A DNA stretch of 64,000 bases from Pseudomonas japonica. Its GTDB lineage: Bacteria > Pseudomonadota > Gammaproteobacteria > Pseudomonadales > Pseudomonadaceae. The position numbers and the translations under genes were made by a program. The notes beneath the pieces were generated by a model, which was given only the letters and a program-made list of their open reading frames with translations, did no database searches and was not told the origin of the DNA. The stretch lies in contig NZ_JAAMQU010000013.1 of NCBI RefSeq assembly GCF_013522925.1, positions 124,001 to 188,000 on the forward strand, in the 5' to 3' direction. Positions 43,359 to 60,335 of this stretch are shown one piece after another. The stretch's first letter is position 1, and every line of letters starts with the position of its first letter.

Positions 43359-43670
43359 TTAGCCGAGGCTGATCTGTACTTCCACGCCTGCCGCGAGGTC
43401 GAGCTTCATCAGCGCATCAACGGTTTTGTCCGTTGGCTGGACGATGTCCAGGACACGCTTATGAGTGCGGATTTCGTACTGATCACGCGCGTCTTTGTTG
43501 ACGTGCGGGGAGACCAGAACAGTGAACCGCTCCTTACGGGTAGGCAGTGGAATCGGACCACGCACCTGTGCCCCAGTACGTTTCGCGGTTTCCACGATTT
43601 CCTGGGTGGATTGGTCGATCAAGCGATGGTCAAATGCCTTCAACCTGATACGAATTTGCTGATTTTGCAT
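43359..43670 (-). CDS. rpsJ: 30S ribosomal protein S10 (uS10, NusE)
   Basis: 103 residues, [20 protein letters not shown]. Small-subunit head protein; also acts with NusB in antitermination. First gene of the S10 operon, preceded by a consensus promoter. Confidence 0.98.
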
Positions 43671-43731
43671 TGGATTTCAGACTCCAGGCTCATTCCCAAC
43701 AGACGGACTACGCCCGTTAAAAGGAGGCGTG

Positions 43732-43760
43732 ATTCTATAGACGCCCCTAACAGGTGTCAA
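43732..43760 (-). promoter_or_regulatory. S10 operon promoter
   Basis: On the - strand TTGACA, 17-nt spacer, TAGAAT: consensus -35 and a five-of-six -10. It comes just after the tuf terminator; the -10 box lies 62 bp before rpsJ. Confidence 0.88.
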
Positions 43761-43771
43761 CCCAATAAAAA

Positions 43772-43792
43772 AGCCCCCGCTAGGCGGGGGCT
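43772..43792 (-). terminator. str operon terminator after tuf
   Basis: AGCCCCCGC / GCGGGGGCT perfect 9-bp stem, 3-nt loop, six T on the - strand, 18 bp after the tuf stop. Confidence 0.92.
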
Positions 43793-43810
43793 CCTTTTGG
43801 AACGGAGGAC

Positions 43811-45004
43811 TTACTCGATGACTTTGGCTACAACGCCAGCGCCAACGGTACGACCGCCTTCACGGATTGCGAAACGCAGGCCGTCTTCCATTGCGATGGT
43901 CTTGATCAGGGTAACAGTCATCTGAATGTTATCGCCTGGCATTACCATTTCAACGCCTTCCGGCAGTTCGCAGTTACCGGTCACGTCGGTGGTCCGGAAG
44001 TAGAACTGTGGACGGTAGCCTTTGAAGAACGGGGTGTGACGACCACCTTCTTCCTTGGACAGCACGTACACTTCTGCAGTGAACTTGGTGTGCGGCTTGA
44101 CGGTGCCGGGCTTGACCAGAACCTGGCCACGCTCAACGTCGTCACGCTTGGTGCCGCGCAGCAGCACGCCGCAGTTCTCGCCAGCACGACCTTCGTCGAG
44201 CAGTTTGCGGAACATTTCAACGCCGGTGCAAGTGGTCTTGACGGTTGGACGCAGGCCAACGATCTCGACTTCTTCCTGGATCTTGACGATGCCACGCTCA
44301 ACACGACCGGTGACCACGGTACCGCGACCAGAGATCGAGAACACGTCTTCGATTGGCATCAGGAACGGCTTGTCGATAGCACGCTCTGGCTGCGGGATGT
44401 AGCTGTCGAGGGTTTCGACCAGCTTCTTCACGGCAGTGGTGCCCATCTCGTTGTCGTCCTGGCCGTTCAAGGCCATCAACGCCGAACCGATGATGATCGG
44501 GGTGTCGTCGCCTGGGAAATCGTAGGTGCTGAGCAAGTCACGCACTTCCATTTCAACCAGTTCCAACAGCTCGGCGTCGTCCACCATGTCAGCCTTGTTC
44601 AGGAAGACAACGATGTAAGGAACGCCAACCTGACGGGACAGCAGGATGTGTTCGCGGGTCTGAGGCATCGGGCCGTCAGCGGCCGAGCACACCAGGATCG
44701 CGCCGTCCATCTGGGCAGCACCGGTGATCATGTTCTTCACGTAGTCAGCGTGACCTGGGCAGTCAACGTGAGCGTAGTGACGAACAGCCGAGTCGTACTC
44801 GACGTGCGCGGTGTTGATGGTGATACCGCGAGCCTTCTCTTCCGGGGCGCTGTCGATCTTGTCGAAGTCAACCTTGGCCGAACCGAATACTTCGGAGCAG
44901 ACACGGGTCAGAGCAGCGGTCAGAGTGGTTTTACCGTGGTCAACGTGACCGATGGTGCCAACGTTGACGTGCGGTTTGTTACGTTCAAATTTTTCTTTAG
45001 CCAC
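43811..45004 (-). CDS. tuf: Elongation factor Tu, copy in the str operon
   Basis: 397 residues. Starts at GTG (45004), unlike the ATG of the other copy. GTPase motifs GHVDHGKTT (19-27), DCPGHADYV and NKADM, then domains II and III. Carries aminoacyl-tRNA to the ribosome. The protein is identical to that of 60336-61529, and the DNA appears identical over nearly the whole gene, except for silent changes in the first 20 codons or so. It follows fusA by 30 bp. Confidence 0.98.
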   Translation of the reverse strand: MAKEKFERNKPHVNVGTIGHVDHGKTTLTAALTRVCSEVFGSAKVDFDKIDSAPEEKARGITINTAHVEYDSAVRHYAHVDCPGHADYVKNMITGAAQMDGAILVCSAADGPMPQTREHILLSRQVGVPYIVVFLNKADMVDDAELLELVEMEVRDLLSTYDFPGDDTPIIIGSALMALNGQDDNEMGTTAVKKLVETLDSYIPQPERAIDKPFLMPIEDVFSISGRGTVVTGRVERGIVKIQEEVEIVGLRPTVKTTCTGVEMFRKLLDEGRAGENCGVLLRGTKRDDVERGQVLVKPGTVKPHTKFTAEVYVLSKEEGGRHTPFFKGYRPQFYFRTTDVTGNCELPEGVEMVMPGDNIQMTVTLIKTIAMEDGLRFAIREGGRTVGAGVVAKVIE

Positions 45005-45034
45005 GACAGTGAACCTCTTGCCTAAAGGGCTTGG

Positions 45035-47155
45035 TTAGCCTTGTTTTTTAACCAGGGCTTCGACGATGTTCGAAGGCGCTGGAGCGTATTTGGAGAATTC
45101 CATGGAGTAGCTGGCACGGCCCTGGGACATGGAGCGCACGTCGGTCGCATAACCGAACATTTCGCCCAGCGGCACTTCGGCACGGATAACCTTGCCGGAG
45201 ACGGTGTCGTCCATACCCTGGATCAGACCACGACGACGGTTCAGGTCACCCATCACGTCGCCCATGTAGTCCTCGGGGGTCACTACTTCGACCTTCATGA
45301 TCGGCTCGAGCACTTCGCCACCGCCCTTCTGGGCCAGTTGCTTGGTAGCCATCGAGGCCGCGACCTTGAACGCCATTTCGTTGGAGTCGACGTCGTGGTA
45401 CGAACCGTCGAATACCGTCGCCTTCAGGCCGATCAGAGGATAACCGGCAACAACGCCGTTTTTCATCTGCTCTTCGATGCCCTTCTGGATTGCCGGGATG
45501 TATTCCTTCGGAATCACACCACCCACAACTTCGTTGGTGAACACCAGACCTTCGGTGATCTTGCCTTCAGCGTCGATATCCGGCTTCGAGAAACGAACCC
45601 AGCAATGACCGAACTGACCGCGACCGCCGGACTGACGAACGAACTTGCCTTCGATCTCGACGTTGTCCTTGGTGATCTGCTCACGATAGGACACTTGCGG
45701 CTTGCCGATGTTGGCCTCGACGTTGAACTCGCGACGCATACGGTCGACGAGGATGTCCAGGTGAAGCTCACCCATACCGGAGATGATGGTCTGGCCGGTT
45801 TCTTCGTCGGTCTTGACGCGGAACGATGGGTCTTCCTGAGCAAGCTTGCCCAGAGCGATACCCATCTTTTCCTGGTCATCCTTGGTCTTGGGCTCAACGG
45901 CTACCGAAATAACCGGCTCCGGGAAGTCCATACGAACGAGGATGATCGGCTTGTCAGCAGCGCAGAGGGTATCACCAGTGGTGACGTCCTTCATGCCAAT
46001 CAAGGCCGCGATGTCGCCAGCGCGCACTTCCTTGATCTCTTCGCGGGTGTTGGCGTGCATCTGCACCATACGGCCCACGCGCTCTTTCTTGCCCTTCACG
46101 GAGTTGATCACGCCGTCGCCGGAGTTCAGAACGCCGGAGTAAACGCGAGCAAAGGTCAAGGTGCCCACGAAGGGGTCGGTCGCGATCTTGAACGCCAGCG
46201 CCGAGAACGGCTCGTTGTCGTCCGCATGACGCTCCATTTCGACAGTTTCGTCATCCGGGTCTGAACCCTTGATGGCCGGAATGTCCACAGGCGCAGGCAG
46301 GAAGTCGATGACCGCATCCAGAACCAGGGGAACACCCTTGTTCTTGAAGGAAGAACCGCAAACAGCCAGAACGATTTCACCAGCAATAGTCCGCTGACGC
46401 AGACCAGCCTTGATTTCCTCGAGGGTGAGTTCTTCACCTTCCAGGTACTTGTTCATGAACTCTTCGTTGGCTTCGGCAGCGGCTTCGATCATGTTCGCGC
46501 GCCATTCTTCAGCCAGTTCCTGCAGTTCAGCAGGGATTGGCTCACGGCGTGCGGCCATGCCCTTGTCGTCGTCGTTCCAGTAAACGGCTTCCATGGTCAA
46601 CAGGTCAACCTGACCCTGGAAGTTGTCTTCGGAACCAATGGCCAGCTGAATCGGCACCGGGGTATGACCCAGGCGCTGCTTGATCTGGCCAATTACGCGC
46701 AGGAAGTTCGCACCGGCGCGGTCCATCTTGTTTACGTAAACAAGACGTGGAACGCCGTACTTGTTGGCCTGACGCCATACGGTTTCGGACTGAGGCTCAA
46801 CACCGGAGGTGCCGCAGAACACTACGACCGCACCGTCGAGTACGCGCAGCGAACGTTCTACTTCAATGGTGAAGTCAACGTGGCCGGGGGTATCGATGAT
46901 GTTGAAGCGGTGCTTTTCGAACTGCTTGTTCGAGCCAGCCCAGAAGGCGGTAGTCGCAGCGGAGGTAATGGTAATACCACGCTCCTGCTCCTGCACCATC
47001 CAGTCCATGGTCGCGGCGCCGTCATGCACCTCGCCCATCTTGTGGTTCACGCCGGTGTAAAACAGTACGCGCTCGGTGGTCGTGGTTTTACCCGCGTCCA
47101 CGTGAGCAACGATACCGATATTACGGTAGCGGTTAATCGGTGTTGTACGAGCCAT
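45035..47155 (-). CDS. fusA: Elongation factor G
   Basis: 706 residues, MARTTPINRYRNIGIVAHVD; G1 AHVDAGKTT (17-25), DTPGHVDF, NKMD, then domains II-V. Translocase of protein synthesis and ribosome recycling factor. str operon between rpsG and tuf. No obvious change at fusidic-acid positions was looked for beyond general intactness. Confidence 0.98.
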   Translation of the reverse strand: MARTTPINRYRNIGIVAHVDAGKTTTTERVLFYTGVNHKMGEVHDGAATMDWMVQEQERGITITSAATTAFWAGSNKQFEKHRFNIIDTPGHVDFTIEVERSLRVLDGAVVVFCGTSGVEPQSETVWRQANKYGVPRLVYVNKMDRAGANFLRVIGQIKQRLGHTPVPIQLAIGSEDNFQGQVDLLTMEAVYWNDDDKGMAARREPIPAELQELAEEWRANMIEAAAEANEEFMNKYLEGEELTLEEIKAGLRQRTIAGEIVLAVCGSSFKNKGVPLVLDAVIDFLPAPVDIPAIKGSDPDDETVEMERHADDNEPFSALAFKIATDPFVGTLTFARVYSGVLNSGDGVINSVKGKKERVGRMVQMHANTREEIKEVRAGDIAALIGMKDVTTGDTLCAADKPIILVRMDFPEPVISVAVEPKTKDDQEKMGIALGKLAQEDPSFRVKTDEETGQTIISGMGELHLDILVDRMRREFNVEANIGKPQVSYREQITKDNVEIEGKFVRQSGGRGQFGHCWVRFSKPDIDAEGKITEGLVFTNEVVGGVIPKEYIPAIQKGIEEQMKNGVVAGYPLIGLKATVFDGSYHDVDSNEMAFKVAASMATKQLAQKGGGEVLEPIMKVEVVTPEDYMGDVMGDLNRRRGLIQGMDDTVSGKVIRAEVPLGEMFGYATDVRSMSQGRASYSMEFSKYAPAPSNIVEALVKKQG

Positions 47156-47185
47156 AAAGCCCTCGCAAAGTGAGTGACGCTGAAA

Positions 47186-47656
47186 TTAGAAGCGGTAGTG
47201 CGAGAAGGCTTTGTTGGCTTCAGCCATACGGTGCACGTCTTCACGCTTCTTGACCGCAGCGCCTTTGCCTTCAGCAGCATCCAGCAACTCGCCAGCCAGG
47301 CGCAGAGCCATGGACTTCTCGCCGCGCTTGCGGGCGTAGTCCACCAGCCAGCGCATGGCCAGGGCGTTACGACGGGACGGACGAACTTCGACCGGAACCT
47401 GGTAGGTAGCACCGCCTACACGGCGGGACTTGACTTCGACCAGCGGAGCGATGGCGTCGAGAGCTTTCTCGAAGATCTCCAGGGGATCGCTGTTCTTGCG
47501 GGCTTTTACCGTTTCCAGGGCACCGTAAACGATGCGCTCGGCAACAGCTTTTTTGCCGCTTTCCATCACGTGGTTCATGAATTTGGCGAGAATCTGGCTT
47601 CCGTATTTCGGATCGTCCAGAATTTCACGCTTGGCTGCTACACGACGTCTTGGCAT
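47186..47656 (-). CDS. rpsG: 30S ribosomal protein S7 (uS7)
   Basis: 156 residues, MPRRRVAAKREILDDPKYGS. Nucleates the 16S 3' domain and, in E. coli, represses the str operon. 102 bp after rpsL. Confidence 0.98.
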   Translation of the reverse strand: MPRRRVAAKREILDDPKYGSQILAKFMNHVMESGKKAVAERIVYGALETVKARKNSDPLEIFEKALDAIAPLVEVKSRRVGGATYQVPVEVRPSRRNALAMRWLVDYARKRGEKSMALRLAGELLDAAEGKGAAVKKREDVHRMAEANKAFSHYRF

Positions 47657-47758
47657 TGATAAGCCCTCAAACGGTCTTCAGGTTAGCCCGGGACAGTGCC
47701 CGACCTTACTCTTATCGACTCAATAAAAATGTTGACTGCAAAGTGCGGCAAGCGATCC

Positions 47759-48130
47759 TTACTTCGGACGCTTGGTACCGTACTTGGAACGACCCTGGTT
47801 ACGGCCCTTGACACCCGAGGTATCAAGCGAACCGCGAACGGTGTGGTAACGCACACCTGGCAAGTCTTTTACACGACCGCCACGGATCAGCACGACGCTG
47901 TGCTCTTGCAGGTTGTGGCCTTCACCGCCGATGTACGAGGAAACCTCGAAACCGTTGGTCAGGCGTACACGGCAAACCTTACGAAGTGCCGAGTTGGGTT
48001 TTTTCGGCGTGGTGGTGTACACACGGGTGCACACGCCACGACGCTGCGGGCAGTTCTGCAGCGCAGGTACGTCGGATTTCTCGACGATACGCTTGCGCGG
48101 CTGACGTACCAGCTGGTTGATCGTTGCCAT
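47759..48130 (-). CDS. rpsL: 30S ribosomal protein S12 (uS12)
   Basis: 123 residues, [20 protein letters not shown]. Decoding-centre protein. Lys43 (TTPKKPNS) and Lys88 ([12 protein letters not shown]) are the streptomycin-sensitive residues, so no S12 resistance change is present. First gene of the str operon behind a leader with attenuator. Confidence 0.98.
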
Positions 48131-48178
48131 CTTTAAGCTCCACTGAGGTCTTTCGACGCTTGTTGCCCTACTTTGAAA

Positions 48179-48208
48179 AACAAATGGCAGGGCAAAAGCC
48201 CCGCCAAA
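48179..48208 (-). promoter_or_regulatory. rpsL leader attenuator hairpin
   Basis: On the - strand GGCGGGGC-TTTT-GCCCTGCC (8 bp, one G-U pair) followed by ATTTGTTTTT, lying between the promoter and rpsL. This resembles a premature terminator and agrees with the rpsL leader motif I recall being described for pseudomonads. Confidence 0.75.
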
Positions 48209-48222
48209 TTTAGGGGTACGAG

Positions 48223-48251
48223 AGTCTAAAGATCCCTCGCCCCTCAGTCAA
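48223..48251 (-). promoter_or_regulatory. str operon promoter before rpsL
   Basis: On the - strand TTGACT, 17-nt spacer, TAGACT; the -10 box lies 93 bp before rpsL, leaving room for the attenuator leader. Confidence 0.8.
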
Positions 48252-48257
48252 GACGAA

Positions 48258-48302
48258 GCGTGCCCTGCCCTTCCAGCCAAAGCTGGAAAAGCGGGGGCAC
48301 GC
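48258..48302 (-). terminator. Nested hairpin after rpoC
   Basis: An outer 8-bp stem (GCGTGCCC / GGGCACGC) encloses a 7-bp stem (TTCCAGC / GCTGGAA), starting 9 bp after the rpoC stop. No T tract follows on the - strand, so it may only slow polymerase or stabilise the rpoC mRNA end. Confidence 0.45.
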
Positions 48303-48310
48303 CAGCCCTG

Positions 48311-52510
<4,200 letters not shown>

Positions 52511-52573
52511 GGCCTTTTCCTCCTGGCGGAGCAGGAAGCGGGGGTTAGCCCCCGCTCCCATTCACGTCGCGTG

Positions 52574-56647
<4,074 letters not shown>

Positions 56648-56797
56648 CAGCGTTCCCCAGCTTGGTCACCTGCTTGTTTGGCCTCTCCCGGCGGGAGTAG
56701 CCAGAAAATCTTGCAAACCCCATGGTTTGCGCCACCCCCTCGGGGCGGTTACCGCTCGTTACGGCGCCAACCTGATCGGCTGCCAGTAACGGAAAAA

Positions 56798-56821
56798 GGC
56801 CGGTGGCATAAGCCACCAGCC
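56798..56821 (-). terminator. rplL-rpoB attenuator
   Basis: On the - strand GGCTGGTGGC-TTAT-GCCACCGGCC (10 bp, one G-U type pair) then five T, 46 bp after the rplL stop. The classical position of the partial terminator that lowers rpoBC relative to rplJL. Confidence 0.85.
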
Positions 56822-56866
56822 ATCAGCCTTCTGCTTGACGCTCCGGCTGGAGACGCAAGGTCGGAG

Positions 56867-57229
56867 TTACTTGACTTCGACTTTGGCGCCTGCTTCTTCC
56901 AGGGATTTCTTCAGAGCTTCAGCTTCTTCTTTCGAAGCGTTCTCTTTCACAACGCCCAGGTCGTCAACAACAGCCTTGGCTTCTTTCAGGCCCAGACCGG
57001 TGGCTTCACGTACAGCCTTGATGACGTTTACTTTCTTCTCGCCGGCTTCAACCAGTTTAACGGTGAATTCGGTTTGCTCTTCAACAACGGCAGCAGCAGC
57101 AGCTGGGCCAGCAGCGGCAACAGCAGCGGTAACGCCGAAGGTTTCTTCCATTGCCTTGATCAGCTCAACAACTTCCAGAACGGTTTTCTGGCCGATTGCT
57201 TCGATGATTTGTTCGTTAGTCAGAGACAT
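56867..57229 (-). CDS. rplL: 50S ribosomal protein L7/L12 (bL12)
   Basis: 120 residues: N-terminal dimerisation domain, Ala-rich hinge (about 36-50) and C-terminal factor-binding domain (KEAKAVVDDLG). Forms the stalk with L10. Confidence 0.98.
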   Translation of the reverse strand: MSLTNEQIIEAIGQKTVLEVVELIKAMEETFGVTAAVAAAGPAAAAAVVEEQTEFTVKLVEAGEKKVNVIKAVREATGLGLKEAKAVVDDLGVVKENASKEEAEALKKSLEEAGAKVEVK

Positions 57230-57307
57230 GACTATGATCCTGTATTGGGGTGACAGCCTACGCAGCCATCAAATTAAACATATGATTTCGAAAGCGCTGC
57301 TGCGGCC

Positions 57308-57808
57308 TTAGGCTGCGGTAGCTTCTTTCTGGTCGCGAATGGCCGCCAGAGTACGAGCCAGCTTGCTGGTAGCGCCTTGGATCACGCTCATCAGCCTTGC
57401 AATGGCTTCGTCGCGGGTCGGCAGCGAAGCCAACACGTCGATCTCGTTTGCTGCGAGGAACTTGCCCTCGAACGCAGCTGCCTTGATCTCGAACTTGTCC
57501 TGACCCTTGGAGAACTCCTTGAACAGACGAGCAGCAGCGCCCGGGTGTTCGTTGGAGAACGCAATCAGGGTCGGGCCTTTGAACGCGTCGTTGAGAACAC
57601 TGTAGTCAGTGCCTTCAACTGCGCGGCGCAGCAGGGTGTTACGTACGACACGTACGTAAACGCCAGCTTCGCGGGCCTCTTTACGGAGTCCGGTCATTGC
57701 GCCTACAGTCACACCACGGGCATCAGCCACGACAGCGGACAGAGCGACTTTGGCAGCCTCGTTGACTTCAGCGACGATGGCCTTCTTGTCTTCGAGTTTA
57801 ATTGCCAC
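57308..57808 (-). CDS. rplJ: 50S ribosomal protein L10 (uL10)
   Basis: 166 residues, MAIKLEDKKAIVAEVNEA. Stalk base that carries L12 dimers. Preceded by a 200-bp leader consistent with L10 autoregulation. Confidence 0.98.
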   Translation of the reverse strand: MAIKLEDKKAIVAEVNEAAKVALSAVVADARGVTVGAMTGLRKEAREAGVYVRVVRNTLLRRAVEGTDYSVLNDAFKGPTLIAFSNEHPGAAARLFKEFSKGQDKFEIKAAAFEGKFLAANEIDVLASLPTRDEAIARLMSVIQGATSKLARTLAAIRDQKEATAA

Positions 57809-57814
57809 GGGTTT

Positions 57815-58000
57815 CTCCTGGTTTTACCGTTTCATTCGATCGAAACCGAATGTCGTTTTGGTGTCTGATTCGCGAGCGAATCGGGAGCACCATCTGCGTA
57901 GGCTGGTGGTTTAAGGCTTTCGCCGCCTACGGTCTTGGATAGCCCCCGCCAGGCAGGGACCCCAATCTTGCAGCAGCGGCGCGGATGTACCCACGCCGCG
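57815..58000 (-). promoter_or_regulatory. rplJ leader, probable L10 autoregulatory RNA
   Basis: The 200-bp space between rplA and rplJ contains several hairpins, including GTAGGC...GCCTAC arms flanking a GCGGCGAAAGCC element, resembling the known L10 leader in outline. The ribosome-binding site AGGAG lies 8 nt before rplJ. Fit to the family needs a covariance search. Confidence 0.5.
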
Positions 58001-58008
58001 CCGGTGTC

Positions 58009-58704
58009 TTAAGCGCTCAGCGAGCTCTGGTCGATGACCAGACCTGGGCCCATGGTGGTGCTCAGGGTAACGCGCTTGACGTAGATACCTTTCGAGGAAG
58101 CAGGCTTGATACGCTTGAGGTCAGCGATCAGGGCTTCAACGTTTTCCTTCAGCTTGACGGCTTCGAAGCCGACTTTGCCAACGGAGGTATGGATGATGCC
58201 GTTCTTGTCGGTGCGATAGCGAACCTGACCAGCCTTGGCGTTTTTCACGGCAGTGGCTACGTCTGGAGTCACGGTACCGACCTTCGGGTTAGGCATCAGG
58301 CCACGAGGACCCAGTACTTGACCCAACTGACCAACCACGCGCATGGCATCGGGGGATGCGATCACGACGTCGTAGTTCAGGTCGCCGCCTTTCATTTCGG
58401 CAGCGAGGTCGTCCATGCCAACACGGTCGGCGCCAGCAGCCAGAGCGGCTTCAGCAGCCGGGCCCTGAGTGAACACAGCGACGCGAACGGTTTTACCGGT
58501 GCCGTGCGGCAGAACGGTAGCGCTACGTACGACCTGGTCGGATTTACGCGGGTCAACACCAAGGTTTACGGCGACATCGAACGACTCGCTGAACTTGACG
58601 GTGGACAGCTCGGCCAGCAGGTTAGCTGCTTCTTCGAAGCTGTAGGCCTTGCCTGCTTCGATCTTGGAAGCGATTGCCTTTTGACGCTTGGTTTGCTTAG
58701 CCAT
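58009..58704 (-). CDS. rplA: 50S ribosomal protein L1 (uL1)
   Basis: 231 residues, MAKQTKRQKAIASKIEAG. Forms the mobile L1 stalk that helps release E-site tRNA; in E. coli it represses rplKA. Its start touches the rplK stop. Confidence 0.98.
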   Translation of the reverse strand: MAKQTKRQKAIASKIEAGKAYSFEEAANLLAELSTVKFSESFDVAVNLGVDPRKSDQVVRSATVLPHGTGKTVRVAVFTQGPAAEAALAAGADRVGMDDLAAEMKGGDLNYDVVIASPDAMRVVGQLGQVLGPRGLMPNPKVGTVTPDVATAVKNAKAGQVRYRTDKNGIIHTSVGKVGFEAVKLKENVEALIADLKRIKPASSKGIYVKRVTLSTTMGPGLVIDQSSLSA

Positions 58705-59135
58705 TACACACCCTCCACGTTCAGGCCCATGCTGCGAGCGGAGCCGGCGATGGTACGCACGGCTGCCTCGAGGCTGGCAGCGGTCAAATCAGCGTTCTTG
58801 GCCTTGGCGATGTCTTCGAGCTGAGCACGAGTGACAGTACCGACCTTGACGGTGTTCGGGCGAGCGGAACCGCTGGTCAGGCCTGCGGCCTTCTTCAGCA
58901 GAACCGAAGCAGGGGTGCTCTTGGTTTCGAACGTGAAGCTGCGGTCACTGTAAACAGTGATGATCACAGGCGTCGGCAAGCCAGGCTCCATACCTTGGGT
59001 ACGGGCGTTGAAGGCCTTGCAGAATTCCATGATGTTCACGCCGTGCTGGCCCAGTGCTGGACCTACGGGCGGGCTCGGGTTGGCCTGAGCGGCCTTTACT
59101 TGCAGCTTGATATAAGCCGTGATTTTCTTAGCCAT
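58704..59135 (-). CDS. rplK: 50S ribosomal protein L11 (uL11)
   Basis: 143 residues, MAKKITAYIKLQVKAAQANP. Binds the GTPase-associated region of 23S rRNA; needed for RelA activation. Normal Pro-rich N-terminal PSPPVGPALGQ. Confidence 0.98.
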   Translation of the reverse strand: MAKKITAYIKLQVKAAQANPSPPVGPALGQHGVNIMEFCKAFNARTQGMEPGLPTPVIITVYSDRSFTFETKSTPASVLLKKAAGLTSGSARPNTVKVGTVTRAQLEDIAKAKNADLTAASLEAAVRTIAGSARSMGLNVEGV

Positions 59136-59208
59136 GAGCTACTCCAAATTTGGGTTCAGACGCCTTTCGGCTCCCCATCTGCTTGCGTTTTATCCCGGTG
59201 ACGACAAA

Positions 59209-59233
59209 ACCCCGCAGCTTACGCCTGCGGGGT
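59209..59233 (-). terminator. Terminator between nusG and rplK
   Basis: ACCCCGCAG / CTGCGGGGT perfect 9-bp stem, 7-nt loop, then TTTTG on the - strand, 18 bp after the nusG stop. It separates secE-nusG from rplKAJL, at least partly. Confidence 0.8.
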
Positions 59234-59250
59234 ATGGGATCCGTCTCCAG

Positions 59251-59784
59251 TCAGACCTTTTCGACCTGGCTGAACTCCAGCTCCACCGGGGTGGAGCGAC
59301 CGAAAATGAGCACCGCAACCTGCAGTCGGCTCTTCTCGTAGTTAACTTCTTCGACAGTGCCATTGAAGTCTGCGAATGGCCCATCGGTGACACGAACGAC
59401 TTCACCCGGCTCGAACAACGTCTTCGGCTTCGGCTTGTCGCTACCATCCGCAACACGACGCAGGATAGCTTCCGCTTCCTTGTCGGTGATCGGGGCTGGC
59501 TTGTCGGCGGTACCGCCGATGAAACCCATTACACGAGGGGTATCCTTGACAAGGTGCCAAGTCCCTTCGCCCATTTCCATTTGCACCAGCACATAGCCAG
59601 GGAAGAACTTGCGTTCGCTTTTCCGCTTTTGGCCATTCCGCATCTCTACCACTTCTTCGGTAGGGACGAGGATCTCGCCAAACTCTTCTTCCATGCCTGC
59701 CAGCTTCACACGCTCGATCAGCGAGCGCATGACATGCTTCTCGTAACCCGAGTAAGCATGCACAACGTACCAACGCTTAGCCAC
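59251..59784 (-). CDS. nusG: Transcription antitermination factor NusG
   Basis: 177 residues: NGN domain (1-115, MAKRWYVVHAYSGYEKHV) and C-terminal KOW (EPGEVVRVTDGPFADFNG). Couples RNA polymerase to ribosome and Rho. 9 bp after secE. Confidence 0.98.
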   Translation of the reverse strand: MAKRWYVVHAYSGYEKHVMRSLIERVKLAGMEEEFGEILVPTEEVVEMRNGQKRKSERKFFPGYVLVQMEMGEGTWHLVKDTPRVMGFIGGTADKPAPITDKEAEAILRRVADGSDKPKPKTLFEPGEVVRVTDGPFADFNGTVEEVNYEKSRLQVAVLIFGRSTPVELEFSQVEKV

Positions 59785-59793
59785 GGGACACCC

Positions 59794-60162
59794 TTAGCCT
59801 ACAATCAGGGAAACAAGCCAGCCCAGGAGGGAATCAAGCCCCCACAGCAGCAAGGCCATAACCAGAACGACAGCCACGACAATCATGGTTGTCTGCGCGG
59901 TCTCTTGGCGGGTAGGCCAAACGACTTTGCGAATTTCGGTGCGAGCTTCCTTGGCCAGGACAAAGAAAGATTTGCCCTTGGCGGTTTGAAGTGCGACGTA
60001 CGCAGCGACAGCGGCCAGCACTACCAGTGCGAGCACGCGATACAGGACGGGAGACGCCGAGTAATACTGATTACCGACAACCCCCACGACCACCAAAGCA
60101 ACTACGACCAACCACTTGAGCAGATCGAAACGGGTGTCAGAGGCTTCGGCCTTCGGCATCAT
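59794..60162 (-). CDS. secE: SecE, protein-export channel subunit
   Basis: 122 residues from the ATG at 60162, with AGGA 9 nt upstream (an adjacent ATG is one codon later); the longer frame to 60195 would use part of the tRNA-Trp spacer. Three membrane helices and the conserved amphipathic segment EIRKVVWPTRQET. Clamps SecY. Confidence 0.95.
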   Translation of the reverse strand: MMPKAEASDTRFDLLKWLVVVALVVVGVVGNQYYSASPVLYRVLALVVLAAVAAYVALQTAKGKSFFVLAKEARTEIRKVVWPTRQETAQTTMIVVAVVLVMALLLWGLDSLLGWLVSLIVG

Positions 60163-60206
60163 TTGGGGAAATCCTGTGAAAAGAAAGCCAGCCACCGAGG
60201 TGAATC

Positions 60207-60282
60207 TGGCAGGTCAGGAGGGAATCGAACCCCCAACCTACGGTTTTGGAGACCGTCGCTCTGCCAATTGAGCTACTGACCT
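60207..60282 (-). tRNA. tRNA-Trp (CCA)
   Basis: 76 nt including encoded CCA. Acceptor stem AGGTCAG / CTGACCT, discriminator G, anticodon loop CTCCAAA, T arm GGTTCGATTCC. Sits between tuf and secE, the standard position. Confidence 0.97.
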
Positions 60283-60290
60283 AAAACTGA

Positions 60291-60318
60291 ATCAGGCCGA
60301 CCATTATGCCGGCCTGAT
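60291..60318 (-). terminator. Hairpin between tuf and tRNA-Trp
   Basis: ATCAGGCCG / CGGCCTGAT 9-bp stem, 10-nt loop, then TCAGTTTT ending at the 5' end of the tRNA. It may be a terminator with readthrough or a processing signal for the tRNA. Confidence 0.55.
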
Positions 60319-60335
60319 GGAGAGATTGCAAGCTT

